This document shows, one piece after another, positions 34,137 to 44,766 of a stretch of 64,000 bases of DNA. Origin of the DNA: Anaerolineales bacterium (GTDB lineage: Bacteria > Chloroflexota > Anaerolineae > 4572-78 > J111); contig JABTUK010000004.1 in assembly GCA_015075405.1 (NCBI GenBank), forward strand, positions 1 to 64,000, in the 5' to 3' direction. Both the position numbers and the translations under genes were made by a program. Each line of letters starts with the position of its first letter. The first letter of the stretch is position 1. The notes below the pieces were generated by a model that worked only from the letters and a program-made list of their open reading frames with translations, was not told the DNA's origin and searched no databases.

Positions 34137-36028
34137 TCGCAACACTCGCTCATCGCCCACCCGTTTGGTAATGCGCTGTTCATCCGTGTATTCCAGCAAG
34201 GCCAGGGCATATTTGCGGCTGGTATTAAACGTATCGCGCACTTGAGCCACATTAACAGTGGGCTGCTGGCGTAGATACGCTCGCAGCCAGGTCAAAAAAT
34301 CCTGATAGGTTTCGGTTAATAAAATAACTTCTGGCGAGAGACGGGTCAACTGCCCCCCTTCGATCAACGATAGCATCACTTCCTCACCTACAGCAGCCGC
34401 CACATCTTTGGGCAGCGGCGTATTGTAGGGCGCGTGCCGAAAATCGGCCAGGAGTTTATCTACTGCGGCTTGCTGCGCCGGGGCAAACTTAACCTGGTGC
34501 AAAGCCAGGCGGACCGTGTTTTCAGTCCCGGCCAGCGCCCTTTCCTGCTGGCCGCGCTGGATTGCTTCATTAAATAGTCGTGTCTCCAACTTCAGGCGGC
34601 TTTCAATTCGCCGCGCGGCATGCCGGCGCGGAGGGGAAGCGGCTATGGTAATCGAGAAGAATGCTTGTAATTTGACCGAGCAAAATGGCCCAGCCGGCGC
34701 GGGAGGCAACCAGGGCTTTGGGAGGGGCGAACTAACAGTTTGCCCTACAGAGTTTGGCCAGGGTAAAACATCCCCTTTTTGAGCAGTTCGGCCAGGGCGG
34801 TTGAGGCAGTTTCGAGCGGCAGGCGACATTCGGCCAGGAGGGTTTGGGTCGAAATAGGCCCGCGCCGATCCAGTTCACCCAACAAGACATCCTCCGGCGT
34901 ACCGGCCAGCAGCGTTTCCAGCCGCTTGAGTACCTCGGGCCGGAAGCGGCGGTGGCGGCGGCGCGGCAGCGGGTCAACCACCACCCCGCCGCCAATAGTC
35001 AGCGAGGGCGAGGGTTGGCGAATGATAAAGCGGTCGCCTTTGATAATCGGGATGCGTTGGGCCAGGCGCAGTTGGACCTGGCCGGTCTGGCCTGGCTCCA
35101 GCCGCGCATCCCAGCAGGCGGGTGTAGCCGAGCACTTCCGTTGCGCCGGTAAAAATTTCAACTTCCTGGTTGTGACGCAGCGGACGGGGCGAGTCGGGCA
35201 GCAAGCGAAGTTGAACATCCACCAGTTGGGAGGGTTCCAGCCAGCCGGGGTCGTCAAAACATGGCCGCGAGTTACATCGGCGGTGCTGAGGCCGGTCAGG
35301 TTAACCGCAGTACGCGAGCCAGGCTGAGCCAATTCGACGCTTTTTTGTGGGATTGTAGCCCGCGCACGCGGGTTTTGAGGCCCTGGGGCAAGATTTCACT
35401 TCCTGCCCTACCTGTAACTGGCCGTCGAGCAGCGTACCGGTGACAACGGTGCCAAAGCCGCTCATGGAAAAAACGCGGTCAATGGGCAGCCGCGGCCGGC
35501 CTCGATTGAGACGGGGTGGAGCCTGGGCCAGTAATTGATCGAGGGTTTGAATCAAGGTTTTGAGGCCCGCGCCGCGCAGCGCCGACACAGGAATAATAGG
35601 GGCATTCGCCAGAACCGTGCCGGTCATCGTTTCGGCGATATCGGCCTGGATCAGTTCCAGCCAATCCTCATCATCAATCATATCAATTTTGGTCACGGCG
35701 ATGACCCCGCGCGGGATCTCCAGCAAATCCAAAATTGCCAGGTGTTCGCGGGTTTGGGGCATGACGCCTTCGTCGGCGGCGATGACAAAGAGGGCGGCGT
35801 CAATCCGCCGACGCCGGCCAGCATGTTTTTGATAAAATCTATGTGACCGGGCACATCCACCACCCCACCGACTCGCCGGAGGGGAGAGTCAGCCAGGCAA
35901 AGCCGAGGTCAATGGTCATGGCCCGCTGTTGTTCTTCTTTGAGGCGGTCGGGGTCTATGCCGGTGAGGGCTTTGACCAGGGTGGATTTGCCGTGGTCTAA
36001 GATGTCCGGCTGTGCCGATGACCCGCAT
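34131..36028 (-). CDS. selB: Selenocysteine-specific elongation factor SelB, frame-disrupted
   Basis: SelB delivers Sec-tRNA(Sec) to UGA codons that carry a SECIS element. The intended protein is about 630 residues: MRVIGTAGH at the start, a DVPGHIDFIKNMLAG-like G3 segment, VTKIDMIDDEDW (G4), SALRGAGLKTLI, FSMSGFGTVVTGTLL, then barrels and a C-terminal set of winged helices ending NVAQVRDTFNTSRKYALALLEYTDEQRITKRVGDERVL, the mRNA-binding part. Frame changes occur at about five places, including one apparent extra base near 36010. selA, selC and selD are not in the window. It suggests the organism makes selenoproteins. Confidence 0.87.
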
Positions 36029-36031
36029 CGG

Positions 36032-37195
36032 TTAGCCCTGCCTGTTGGCTAATTCTTCAAAGCGCTGCTGCCAATCGCGAGCAGCAAAAGTGCGATTTTG
36101 AATATCTTCTTCGATGATTTGCAAAACAAGTTCCATCTGCTTTTGCACCGTTTGGTTCAGTTTGACCATTTCATCCACCCGTTTTTGTAGCAGGTCCATA
36201 TTTTTTGCAGATCGGTAAAGGTGGGTTTCCACTCCATGCTTTGCTTTTTCCAGCGCTGCTCATATTCGGCTCGCCACTTCTCCATCTCGGCCTGCTGGCG
36301 ATCTTCGGCCAGACGCTGCAGTTCAGCGGCCTTGTGCTGTTCTCGCTGCAGGCGCTCCTGGAAATCTTGCAGCGCCTCCAAAGCCCGTTTGTTAAGCTGG
36401 TAGTGCTCGGCGTACTTTTCCATTAGGCCCTTGTGTTCTTCCATGCGGCGTTCGATGGCTTCGGCGGTATCGCTCCAATTTTTGATCAGGCGTTCGCGTT
36501 GGGCCATTTGATAATCCATGTGCGCGCGGTGGCGGCGGATGTCCTCGCGTAGTTCATCCAGAGCGGCCTGGTACTGGCCAAATTGAGGAATTTGCTGCTC
36601 GACCAGTTGGACTTTGGTCAAGCTGGAGTCAATCTTCTTGTGCAGAGTAGGCATTTCTGCTTGCACGGCCAGGCGGGTAGCGTCGGCCCGGCGCTGGTCT
36701 TCCAGGTAGGTCGCGGCGCGGGTCCGTTCTTCTAACTGTTTGCCAAGCGCGTTGAGGCGCGTCTCAAAGGTGCTGACCTCTTTATTCAAGCGGTCCACTT
36801 CGGTGCGGGCCAGGCTGATGGGTTCATCATAGCGTTGGATACGATCCAAATCGCGACGCATTTCGTACAGGCTGCGGGCAAAGCCGTCGAGTTGGGCCAG
36901 CATGGCGTTGTTCACATCTCTAAAATTTTGCTGGCGGCGGCTGTATTGTTCCTCAACAATTTGGAGGATTTCGCTTTTTAAATTGAGAAATTGATCGTCA
37001 AGTTGGGGATAGCGGCCTGCTTGGCCTGCGACTCGGCCAGTAGCGTCTCTAGGTGGTGAATACGGCGGGCCTGCTCTTGTAATTCATAAGCCTGAGCTTC
37101 GGCGCGTTGTTGTAATTGGGCAATTATTTGGGGTCGGTCTGGTATCGCTGCGCTGGGGTATCGGGCGGCGCGGCATGGGTTGGCTCTGTGGGCAC
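36032..37195 (-). CDS. Long coiled-coil protein, frame-disrupted
   Basis: The intended protein of about 390 residues starts at GTG 37195 after AGGAG and is nearly all heptad-rich helix: IIAQLQQRAEAQAYELQEQARR near the N-terminus, QFLNLKSEILQIVEEQYSRRQQN, then residues from MNNAMLAQLDGFARSLYEMRRDLDRI through LQDFQERLQREQHKAAELQRLAE and EWKPTFTDLQK. It ends FEELANRQG, 3 bp before selB, so the two are cotranscribed. No membrane segment or known domain is visible. A structural or scaffold role is possible. Confidence 0.72.
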
Positions 37196-37243
37196 AGTTC
37201 TCTCCTGGTCGGAAGGTTAATTTCCGACGAAATTCATTGGGTT

Positions 37244-37272
37244 ATTGTAACATGACTCTACAGGGGGGGCAA
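37244..37272 (-). promoter_or_regulatory. Promoter for the coiled-coil/selB operon
   Basis: On the minus strand TTGCCC and TACAAT are separated by 17 bp, about 49 bp before the GTG start. It is divergent from the exopolysaccharide promoter. Confidence 0.5.
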
Positions 37273-37317
37273 AGATTTTTGAAATAGACGGGAAAAGGTG
37301 GGTTAATTCTTGAAAAG

Positions 37318-37351
37318 ATTCAAACTAAATTCAAACCTTTTATAATATAAT
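37318..37351 (+). promoter_or_regulatory. Activator-type promoter of the exopolysaccharide operon
   Basis: ATTCAAAC at 37318-37325 is repeated at 37329-37336 (11-bp period) and is followed after 9 bp by TATAAT at 37346-37351. Spacing and most bases equal those of the cysD promoter on the opposite strand 4.6 kb away. The -35 position is poor, pointing to an activator that contacts two adjacent direct repeats. Confidence 0.65.
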
Positions 37352-37599
37352 AAATGGGTATCTCCGGTTCTATAATTAGCCAGAAATAGAACCAGTCAAT
37401 CAGGCCTCATCCTTCTTATACAGAAATCAGATGAACTTCATACAACTCCTGTTGGATACATAGGATGAAGTTCCTGCTTGCTTGATTGTATGCCTTTTAG
37501 TTACTTTCTCTATTAGATGTTTTAACTATTTTCTAACAAATTTCCGACAGATTTCTTAGAGTTGTATGTTACTTTGATAATGTTCAGGGGTCGCAAATT
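37352..37599 (+). ncRNA. Structured 5' leader of the exopolysaccharide operon
   Basis: The untranslated leader of about 240 nt folds into a first hairpin GGTTCTAT/ATAGAACC (37366-37373 with 37386-37393), then an outer stem CAATCAGGC/GCTTGATTG (37397-37405 with 37480-37488) that encloses an inner stem GAACTTCAT/ATGAAGTTC (37433-37441 with 37465-37473) and a small CAAC/GTTG hairpin at its tip. This degree of nesting suggests a regulatory RNA. It does not match a riboswitch class I know. No terminator hairpin with a T-run is evident. Confidence 0.4.
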
Positions 37600-38727
37600 A
37601 TGGAATTGAAAAATTATTTAAATGTTATGTTCAAAAAATGGTGGATTGTACTGCCGACATTTCTCATTACCCTTACCGCGGGTCTGGTGATGGTATATAC
37701 CCAAACGCCGCTGTACAGCGCGACAACTACCTACGTGGTCGTACCCAGTTTGGCGTTTGGTGATCTTAAAAGTTTTGCCAATGGTTTGGACATGTTGGGC
37801 CGCCGGGATGAGATTGCCACAACTTTTACCGAGATTGCGATGAGCCGACCATCAAACAGCAGGCTATGGGGAGTATTTCTCTGGAGTCGGGTCGAAACTA
37901 TACGGTTAGCGGCAAACTGAGAGCCGGTACCAATATTATTGAATTGACAGTTTCCGGCCGACCCTGTGATCAGTCAAGACTTGGCCAATGCTATCGGCGC
38001 TACTCTGGAAGAATATGTGCGCGGATCATACGAGGTTTTTATTCTGCGTCCTCTGGATGAAGCTACCACGCCGGCCAGCCCTATCAGTCCCAACAAATCC
38101 CTCAGTCTGACCATGGCCGCGGTTTTGGGCTTGGTATTAGGGGCCAGCCTGGCTTTTCTATCGGCGTATTTGGAAACGCCGGCCAGATCGGTAGCCGATA
38201 TTAATATTATTGATGAGCAAACAGGCGTCTACAACAAGGACTATTTTCTGCGCCGGTTGAGCAACGAAATGGTGCGGGCCAAACGAACAAATACCCTTTA
38301 TCCGTAGCCTTGATGCGAGTGGATAATCTGGGACTGTTAAAGGGACTAACTCAGGCAAAGTGCGAAGTGACATCCTCAACCAAGTCGGCGCTATGGCTCA
38401 CCACCAGTTGCGAGAAGAAGATATTGTAGCCTATTATGGCGACGATACTTTTGCTTTTGTGTTGCCGGATGTGAGTGGTGAAAACGCCAAAGCCATCCTG
38501 GAAAACCTGCAGGACTAACTGGGCTGGACGCCGTTACAGACGGCCACGAATGGACCCAAGATAAATCTCAAAGGTATTGTGGGCATTGCTATTTATAATC
38601 ACAACGTACCAGCCGCGATGACCTGGTGGCTCAGGCAGACCGTGCCATGCATCTGGCCGAAGTGAATGAAAATGGTAACGTTTATCTGATCGCTGATACC
38701 CAGCCGATGGATTACCCTAATGCTTAA
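37600..38727 (+). CDS. Wzz chain-length determinant fused to a degenerate GGDEF domain, frame-disrupted
   Basis: The intended protein of about 375 residues starts MELKNYLNVMFKKWWIVLP with a Wzz-type first membrane helix (about 15-37), a periplasmic part beginning TPLYSATTTYVVV, and a second helix (SLTMAAVLGLVLGASLAFLS). The cytoplasmic tail is not a kinase but a GGDEF-like domain: DEQTGVYNKDYFLRRLSNE, LSVALMRVDNLGLL, then DIVAYYGDDTFAFVLPD, where GDDTF replaces GGDEF, and DDLVAQADRAMHLAE. The cyclase is probably inactive and may bind a nucleotide. Three or more frame changes are present. It is the first gene of the locus. Confidence 0.8.
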
Positions 38728-41527
38728 AACCAGGTTAGCATCCCCAAAGCGTTTAGGACGAGTGATATGGACGATAGTTTGCCCTCTATTGTTAATCCTC
38801 CTGGGAGGCAGGTTGGTAGTTACCCAGGTCTCGGCCAACCAATTTGCGCTTTGCCGGAACAGCCTGTTTTAGCCTTACAGGCTACTGCTACCCCACAGCT
38901 ACTTTGCCCGGCGAAGTGGCTACGCCGGAGACGATTGTATCAAGCCCGGCCTTCAGCATCTCCTTGGCGGCCCTGGGATACAACCAAACTACCCTGAATA
39001 GCCCCATTGACATCACCGAGTACTCCTTTAGATTGCCTGATAATTGGCTAATTGAAAATGATGGCCGGCTGGAGCTTGATTTGAGTTATACCTACAATCA
39101 GGCTGAACCCAAAACTATCCAGGCCAGTTTAAGGATTTGACGATCAAACTTAATGATCAAACCCTGGAAGTTTTTCCAATTGAGGCCCAACAATTGGACA
39201 ATTACCATCTAAGCATCCCGCTGCCGGCTTCCGCCTTTGCCCCGAGTCGTTCACAACATCTGATCAGCTTGGAGTTTGATGCCAGTTCGCTGTGTGTGGT
39301 GCCGCATAAAGCCACTTTAATTATCCATCCAACCTCGACGGTGTGGCTCAATTACACCCAGCGTCCGTTGAGCTTGATTTGGGCCGCTATCCGCGCCCTT
39401 TCTACCAGCAAGCCTTTACACCTGATACCCTTCGATTTGTTTTACCAGCGCAACCCTCGGCCCGTAATTTGAGCCAGGCTCTGGCTGTTACAGCTAAATT
39501 GGGCAACTTGACCGGCAACCGCCTGGTGATTAGTCCCACCACCGATCTGGAACTAAGCCAACTACTAACCTCAACTTCTACTTCGCTGGCTGACCATTTA
39601 ATTGTGATTGGGCAGCCCCAGGAAAATCAATTGATCACAACGCTCAACCGCTTGGTCGAGTTGCCGGTGGCCCTGCACTCACGGCAGTTACCGCTGACCA
39701 TTGAGGGACCGGCAGAGGTAGTTCCTGGCAGCCTTTTGACCTACACTTTTAGCCTTACCAATACTACCGGGCGCGTTGCTAATTTATCTTTATTCAGCCA
39801 ACTTCCCCGCTACCCGTTTGATCGCTTGTACGCCCGAATGTGTTGAGAATAAGACCGACCAAACGATTGTCTGGCGTGATAATCGTTTGGCTGCCAATAA
39901 GAGCCTTAATATTTCGCTCAACTTACAGGCTACCGATGCTCTAACCGGAGTGATTGAGCAGACGGTGATGGTGGTTGAACAAGAGTTGGGGCCGGTCAAT
40001 GCCGATACCTTGACCGCTACGGTTGTTGCCGGCTTATCCGAGATGGGGCGACAAGACTCTATAGCTGGATCGGATGGTTATTTCTTTGTATATAATAATC
40101 GTGCTGTGGCTAAGGATGACGGTATTGTGCTGGAAATTCCTTCCCCCTGGAACGAAAATCGCGCGGTGTTGATTATTACCGGCTTAAGCGATGCAGCAGT
40201 GGGTAAAGCCAGTCAGCAATGAGTTCGGATACCGGCTTTCCCGGTATGAATGGGCCGATAGCCTTGGTGCAGAAGATTCTCGCCCCGGTGGAAAATACCA
40301 CTTCCCAGGCGGCTCAAAGTGAGCTAACCCTGGCCGACCTGGGGTATCAAGACCGGGTTGTTCGAGGCCGGGCACAACGGACAGTTAACTATGATTTTAC
40401 CCTGCCTCTTAATTGGCAACTGACCGACATGGCCGCCATTGATCTTTACTTTAGCCACTCTCGGCTAATTGATGCCCAAAATTCCAGTCTGACTGTGTTG
40501 CTCAATCGCCAACCGACCAGCAGCAGTCTTTTGGACGATCAAACGGCGGATAATGGGCATATACGTATTAACTTGGCGAAGGCTAATATTCAACCTGGCT
40601 CAAATCGGCTCAGTGTGCAGACTAATCTGGCTCGAACCGATCAATGTATCGCTACCAATGCCGATCAAGGCTGGCTGGTGATTTCGGCTAATTCTCGGAT
40701 TTCTCTGGCCCATACCGAAATAACTGGCTTAAATTTTGATCTCGATTATTTCCCCAATCCATTTTCAACCGACCCAACTTTGAGCAATTTGTTGTTTGTT
40801 TTGCCCGATGCGCCGGATGTGACTGAATGGGGTCAGGCTTTACGATTAGTCGCCAGTTTGGGGAGCGCAACGTCGGGAAAGATGCTTTCACCGGTGGCTA
40901 CTTTGGGTGAGTCTCCACCAGCCCAGGAGTGGGCCAGGTATCACATCATTGCTTTGGGCCGGCCATCGCGCAATCCTTTGCTCCAAGAGGTTAATGCCGC
41001 CTTGCCGCAGCCTTTCCTGCCTGGCGCTGATGAGATTGAGCAGCGGCTCGACAACGTGATTTTTCGGTTACCTCCCGGTCTTAGTCTGGGCTACCTGCAA
41101 CTGATACCCTCGCCCTGGAACCCTGAACGGGCATTTTTGGCAATCACAGGGACTACCGACGAAGGCGCAACTCAAGCTAACACTGTACTTATAGAGCGGC
41201 CGTGGACGTTGAAAGGTAACCTGGCTCTGATCAGAGGTGAAAATGTCAAAACCCTGGATACACGGAGCTTAACCTGCTTTCGGCGACGGCCGCTGCTGTA
41301 GCTACAGTGATGTCCGAAACGGCTCCCGTGGTTACGGTCACCCTGACCGCTACCCCACTTCCAGCAGCGACCCCGACTCCTCCACCTCCTCTACCCCAAC
41401 AGCAGGATTGGTTTCAACTGGAAGCAGCACACCAGGCTGGCTGTTTCCGCTGGTTGGAGTAAACGGCCTCTTAGTCATCGCTATCTTTGCTTTTGTCTTT
41501 TGGCAAGCCCGGCGCAAGCGTGTCTAG
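38720..41527 (+). CDS. BcsB-like cyclic-di-GMP-associated polymer synthase subunit, frame-disrupted
   Basis: The intended protein of about 930 residues starts at ATG 38720, overlapping the Wzz-GGDEF stop, with a signal sequence (VIWTIVCPLLLILLGG). Two similar BcsB-type units follow; each has an N-terminal segment like ALGYNQTTLNSP...YSFRLPDNW or DLGYQDRVVRG..NYDFTLPLNW, a carbohydrate-binding-like part, and a domain with DLGRYPRPFYQQ..LRFVLP or DLDYFPNPFSTD..LLFVLPDAPD. Each half ends with SPWNENRAVLIITGLS or SPWNPERAFLAITGT. A Pro/Thr-rich linker leads to one C-terminal membrane helix and the tail ARRKRV. No BcsA synthase is adjacent. The periplasmic location is inferred. Confidence 0.77.
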
Positions 41528-41531
41528 GAAT

Positions 41532-43082
41532 ATGTCTAACTTTTCCCCGCAAGTAGAGATCGCTGCTCCTGTTGCTTCACCATCGGTTAAAGCTGATCAT
41601 CATATTACAGCAGCGGCAAAGGGTGGAGGTATTTTACTAGGTGGGAAGTTCTTTGCCTATGGTACTCGCTTTGTAATTGGTATTCTATTAGCCCGTTTTT
41701 GGCCGCCGAGCAATATGGGCTGTACAATCTTAGTTTTGCCGCAGTTGAAATTGCTGCTGGTCTGGCTGCCTGCGGGCTTGGTGCGGCGCTGGTGCGCTAT
41801 ATTCCTATTTATCGTAGTCGTCAAGATGAAAACCGTTTATGGGGAACGATTCAGATTGGGCTTATCCTTCCGGCTCTGGTGAGTCTCTTCTTGAGTATAG
41901 CCCTCTATATTCTGGCTATTCCTATTGCTGAGCAATGGTTTGAAGAACCCAAGTTGCCCCTTGCTGCAACTGGTCAGCCCGGCCATTGTGTTTTTTACCC
42001 TGGTAGATATGTTGGCAGCGGCTACACGGGGTTTTAAAGAGATGCGTTATACCGTTATCGCCCAGGATATTGTTTTATCAGTGGTTAAACTATTTTTGCT
42101 TTTTGCTATGGTTTTGATTGGGCTAACCGCCGCCCGAGCGATAACTGCTACCAGCCTGACTGAAATGGTTGTTTGTGGGTTGTTGTTTTCTTCTTAAATA
42201 AACAGTTTCCTTTGCGACGCCCATTAGCCACCGGACAACGAGAAATTGGCGAGATTGTTAGATTTTCATCACCGATGTATTTGGCTGATATAATTATTAA
42301 GTTTAGTGGTAATATCAAAGCACTCTTACTGGGTACACTGCATAATGTTGCCAGTGTTGGTGTTTTTTCTGTGGCTAGCCAGGTGACGATGATTTCGGAT
42401 ATGTTTCATAGTTCTATTGTAACAGTGTCGCAACCTATCATTTCCGAAATTAGTAGCCGAGGCGATCGGAACCAACTTAAAAGTTTTTACCAAACCGTGA
42501 GCCGCTGGTCACTCACCCTCAATTTCCCTTTATTTTTGGCCTTACTTCTGTTTCTGGCCCGATCATCTCGATTTTTGGCGAAACTTTTACCAATGGCATC
42601 GTTGTCCTCAAAATTTTAGCCTGGACTGGTCTGGTCAATACGGGTACGGGGATTTGTGGTGTTTGATTGATATGAGTGGTAACACCCGGTTAAAACTAGT
42701 TAATACAATTATTTCAGTTACAGTTAGCATCAGTCTGAGCTTCTTAATGATCCCTACCTGGGGCTGATTGGGGCTGCGATTGCCTCATTAACTTCGGCAA
42801 TAATTATTAATTTGCTTCGATTGATCGAAGTATTTATTTTGTTTCAGTTACTACCTTATAATGCCATCTTCCTTAAACCCCTTACTGCTGGAGGAATTGC
42901 TTTTAGTTTAATGTGGATTGCCAGTTGGTTCTATCCAACAGTTGACTTGCTGCATTTAATTGTTAGTCTGCCTCTTCTTGTGGCTATTTATGGGCATTCT
43001 GCTGTTGTTAGGACTTTCCGAGGAAGACCGTTTGATTGTGCGTCGTCTACGCCGCCGCATAGAGAATATGTTGTCAAGGTAA
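41532..43082 (+). CDS. Wzx-type oligosaccharide flippase, frame-disrupted
   Basis: The intended protein of about 515 residues is a MATE/MOP-superfamily polysaccharide flippase. AAKGGGILLGGKFFAYGTRFVIGILLAR at the start and LYNLSFAAVEIAAGLAACGLGAALVRYIPIYRSR are typical of this family, followed by many membrane segments and a central SPMYLADIIIKFSGNIKALLLG. The end in the restored frame reads IVRRLRRRIENML and stops at 43080-43082. It would move lipid-linked sugar units across the membrane. It follows the BcsB-like gene by 4 bp. Confidence 0.85.
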
Positions 43083-43090
43083 TGTAAAAA

Positions 43091-44766
43091 ATGAAAAATC
43101 AAAGCGAGTGTTGATTATCGGTCTTGATGGGGCCACCTGGGATGTGTTAGCTCCCTGGCTTGATGATGTCCCCTGCCGCACCTGGCCCGGCTGCGTCAAA
43201 TGGGCTGTTGGGGTGAGTTACTGTCTACAATTCCCCCCCTGACCGCGCCGGCTTGGAGCACGTTTGCCACCGGTAAAAACCCCGGCAAGATGGGGTGTTC
43301 CACTTTGTGCAAGCCGACAATCCGGGCAACGCAGCCAATGGTAAACCGTTGATTGTAGACAATCGCAGTATTAAAGCGGCTACGTTGTGGGATATTTTAG
43401 GACATCATGGCCGCCAAGTTGGCCTGGTCAATATTCCTATGACTTACCCTCCCCGCCCAGTTAACGGCTTTATGATTGCCTGTTTTCTGACCCCCCAACG
43501 CACCCTTTTTACTTATCCCCATGAGCTATCCAGGCAACTTACCGACTATCAGATAGACCTGGATCGCTTTATTTCGCACAAACCATTTGCCCGCGACTCT
43601 GAGGAACCCCAATGTCGCCCCCAGTTTGGAATTGATGCAGGAATTTGAGCACATGGAAGAAAAGCGGGCCAGAACCGCACTAGGGTTAATGAAAACAGAA
43701 CCGTGGGATATGTTTATGGTCGTCTTTACCGCTACCGACCGCATGGGACATTACCTCTGGCCCTACCATCGCCTAGTTGATTCAGATGGTTCCCCTGAAT
43801 GGCAGGAACTTCATCAGGCAGTACGGCAATTTTACATCAAGCTCGATGAAGCAGTCGGGGCAATGATCCAAGAAGCCGGCGATGATACTACCGTTGTAGT
43901 GATGTCCGATCATGGCATGGGCTGGAATCATCTGGAAGCTGGTCTATTGGAATCTCTGGTTACACCAAAAGGGCTTGCTTTCCACTCAAGGGGATGTGAC
44001 TAATCCTGATGGTTGGCTCATGCGTCTCAAACTGCCCCGTGATCGGATTGCCCAAGTGGTCCGTCAGGTGATGCCAACATCTCTCAGAAAGAAAGTCATC
44101 CGTCAGGCCAGAACAAACCGCAGCCTCACCTTCAACCCGGCCCCACACGGGCTTATTATAAAACGATTTATCAGAGCGTGGGGATTTACATCAATCTCAA
44201 AGGCGAAGCTAAAGAACGCCTGTGCGATGAGTTAATGGAAGCGGTCAAAGGGGTGGTTGATCCTGGTACCGGGCAGCCGGTGGTGCAGGAGGTTTACCGT
44301 GGGTCAGATTGTTACCATGGCCCTTATGCCAATAATGTGCCCGACATTGTGCTGGTAATGGATCGGCGCTATGCTGGGGACGGTAAACTCAGTTATTATA
44401 GTTCAATCGTTACCGATTTGCCGGTTAAAGAGAAACGAGATCCCGGCGGGCATAAGATGGAAGGTATATTTATAGCCAAAGGGCCGGATATCGAGGCTAT
44501 CCCCCAGGGGTTGCCCGTTTAAGCATTCAGGATGTTGCCCCTACCGTGCTGCACCTGATGGGCTTACCGGTACCGGCTGATATGGATGGCCGGGTGCTGG
44601 CCGAGATTTTGAAACCGGCAGCTTTACAGCAACAGCCGATCGCTCTGGTCCCGAGTTAGGGATGTGGCCCAGCCAGGCTGAAGCCCAGGCTTTGGACGGT
44701 GTCGACTCGCCTTCCGATGATGAAACGGTGCAGGAACGGTTACGCGCTCTGGGCTACCTGGAATGA
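43091..44766 (+). CDS. Alkaline phosphatase superfamily phosphodiesterase, frame-disrupted
   Basis: The intended protein of about 555 residues resembles type I phosphodiesterase/nucleotide pyrophosphatase proteins often found in polysaccharide loci. Visible features are RVLIIGLDGATWDVLAPWL at the start, PPLTAPAWSTFATGKNPGK with the Thr/Ser nucleophile region, FTATDRMGHYLW, VVVMSDHGMGW with metal-binding Asp and His, and DPGGHKMEGIFIAKG. It ends RLRALGYLE. The first break, AAAG for AAAAG at codon 5, is a one-base homopolymer loss. It may trim or transfer phospho-groups on the polymer or its carrier. Confidence 0.82.

Noticed and set aside
37310..37346. TTGAAA at 37310 as -35 for the exopolysaccharide promoter
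   Set aside because: The spacing to either TATAAT is 25 bp or more, too long; the direct-repeat model fits better.
37352..37599. Known cyclic-di-GMP riboswitch in the Wzz leader
   Set aside because: The conserved core sequences of the GEMM class are not present.
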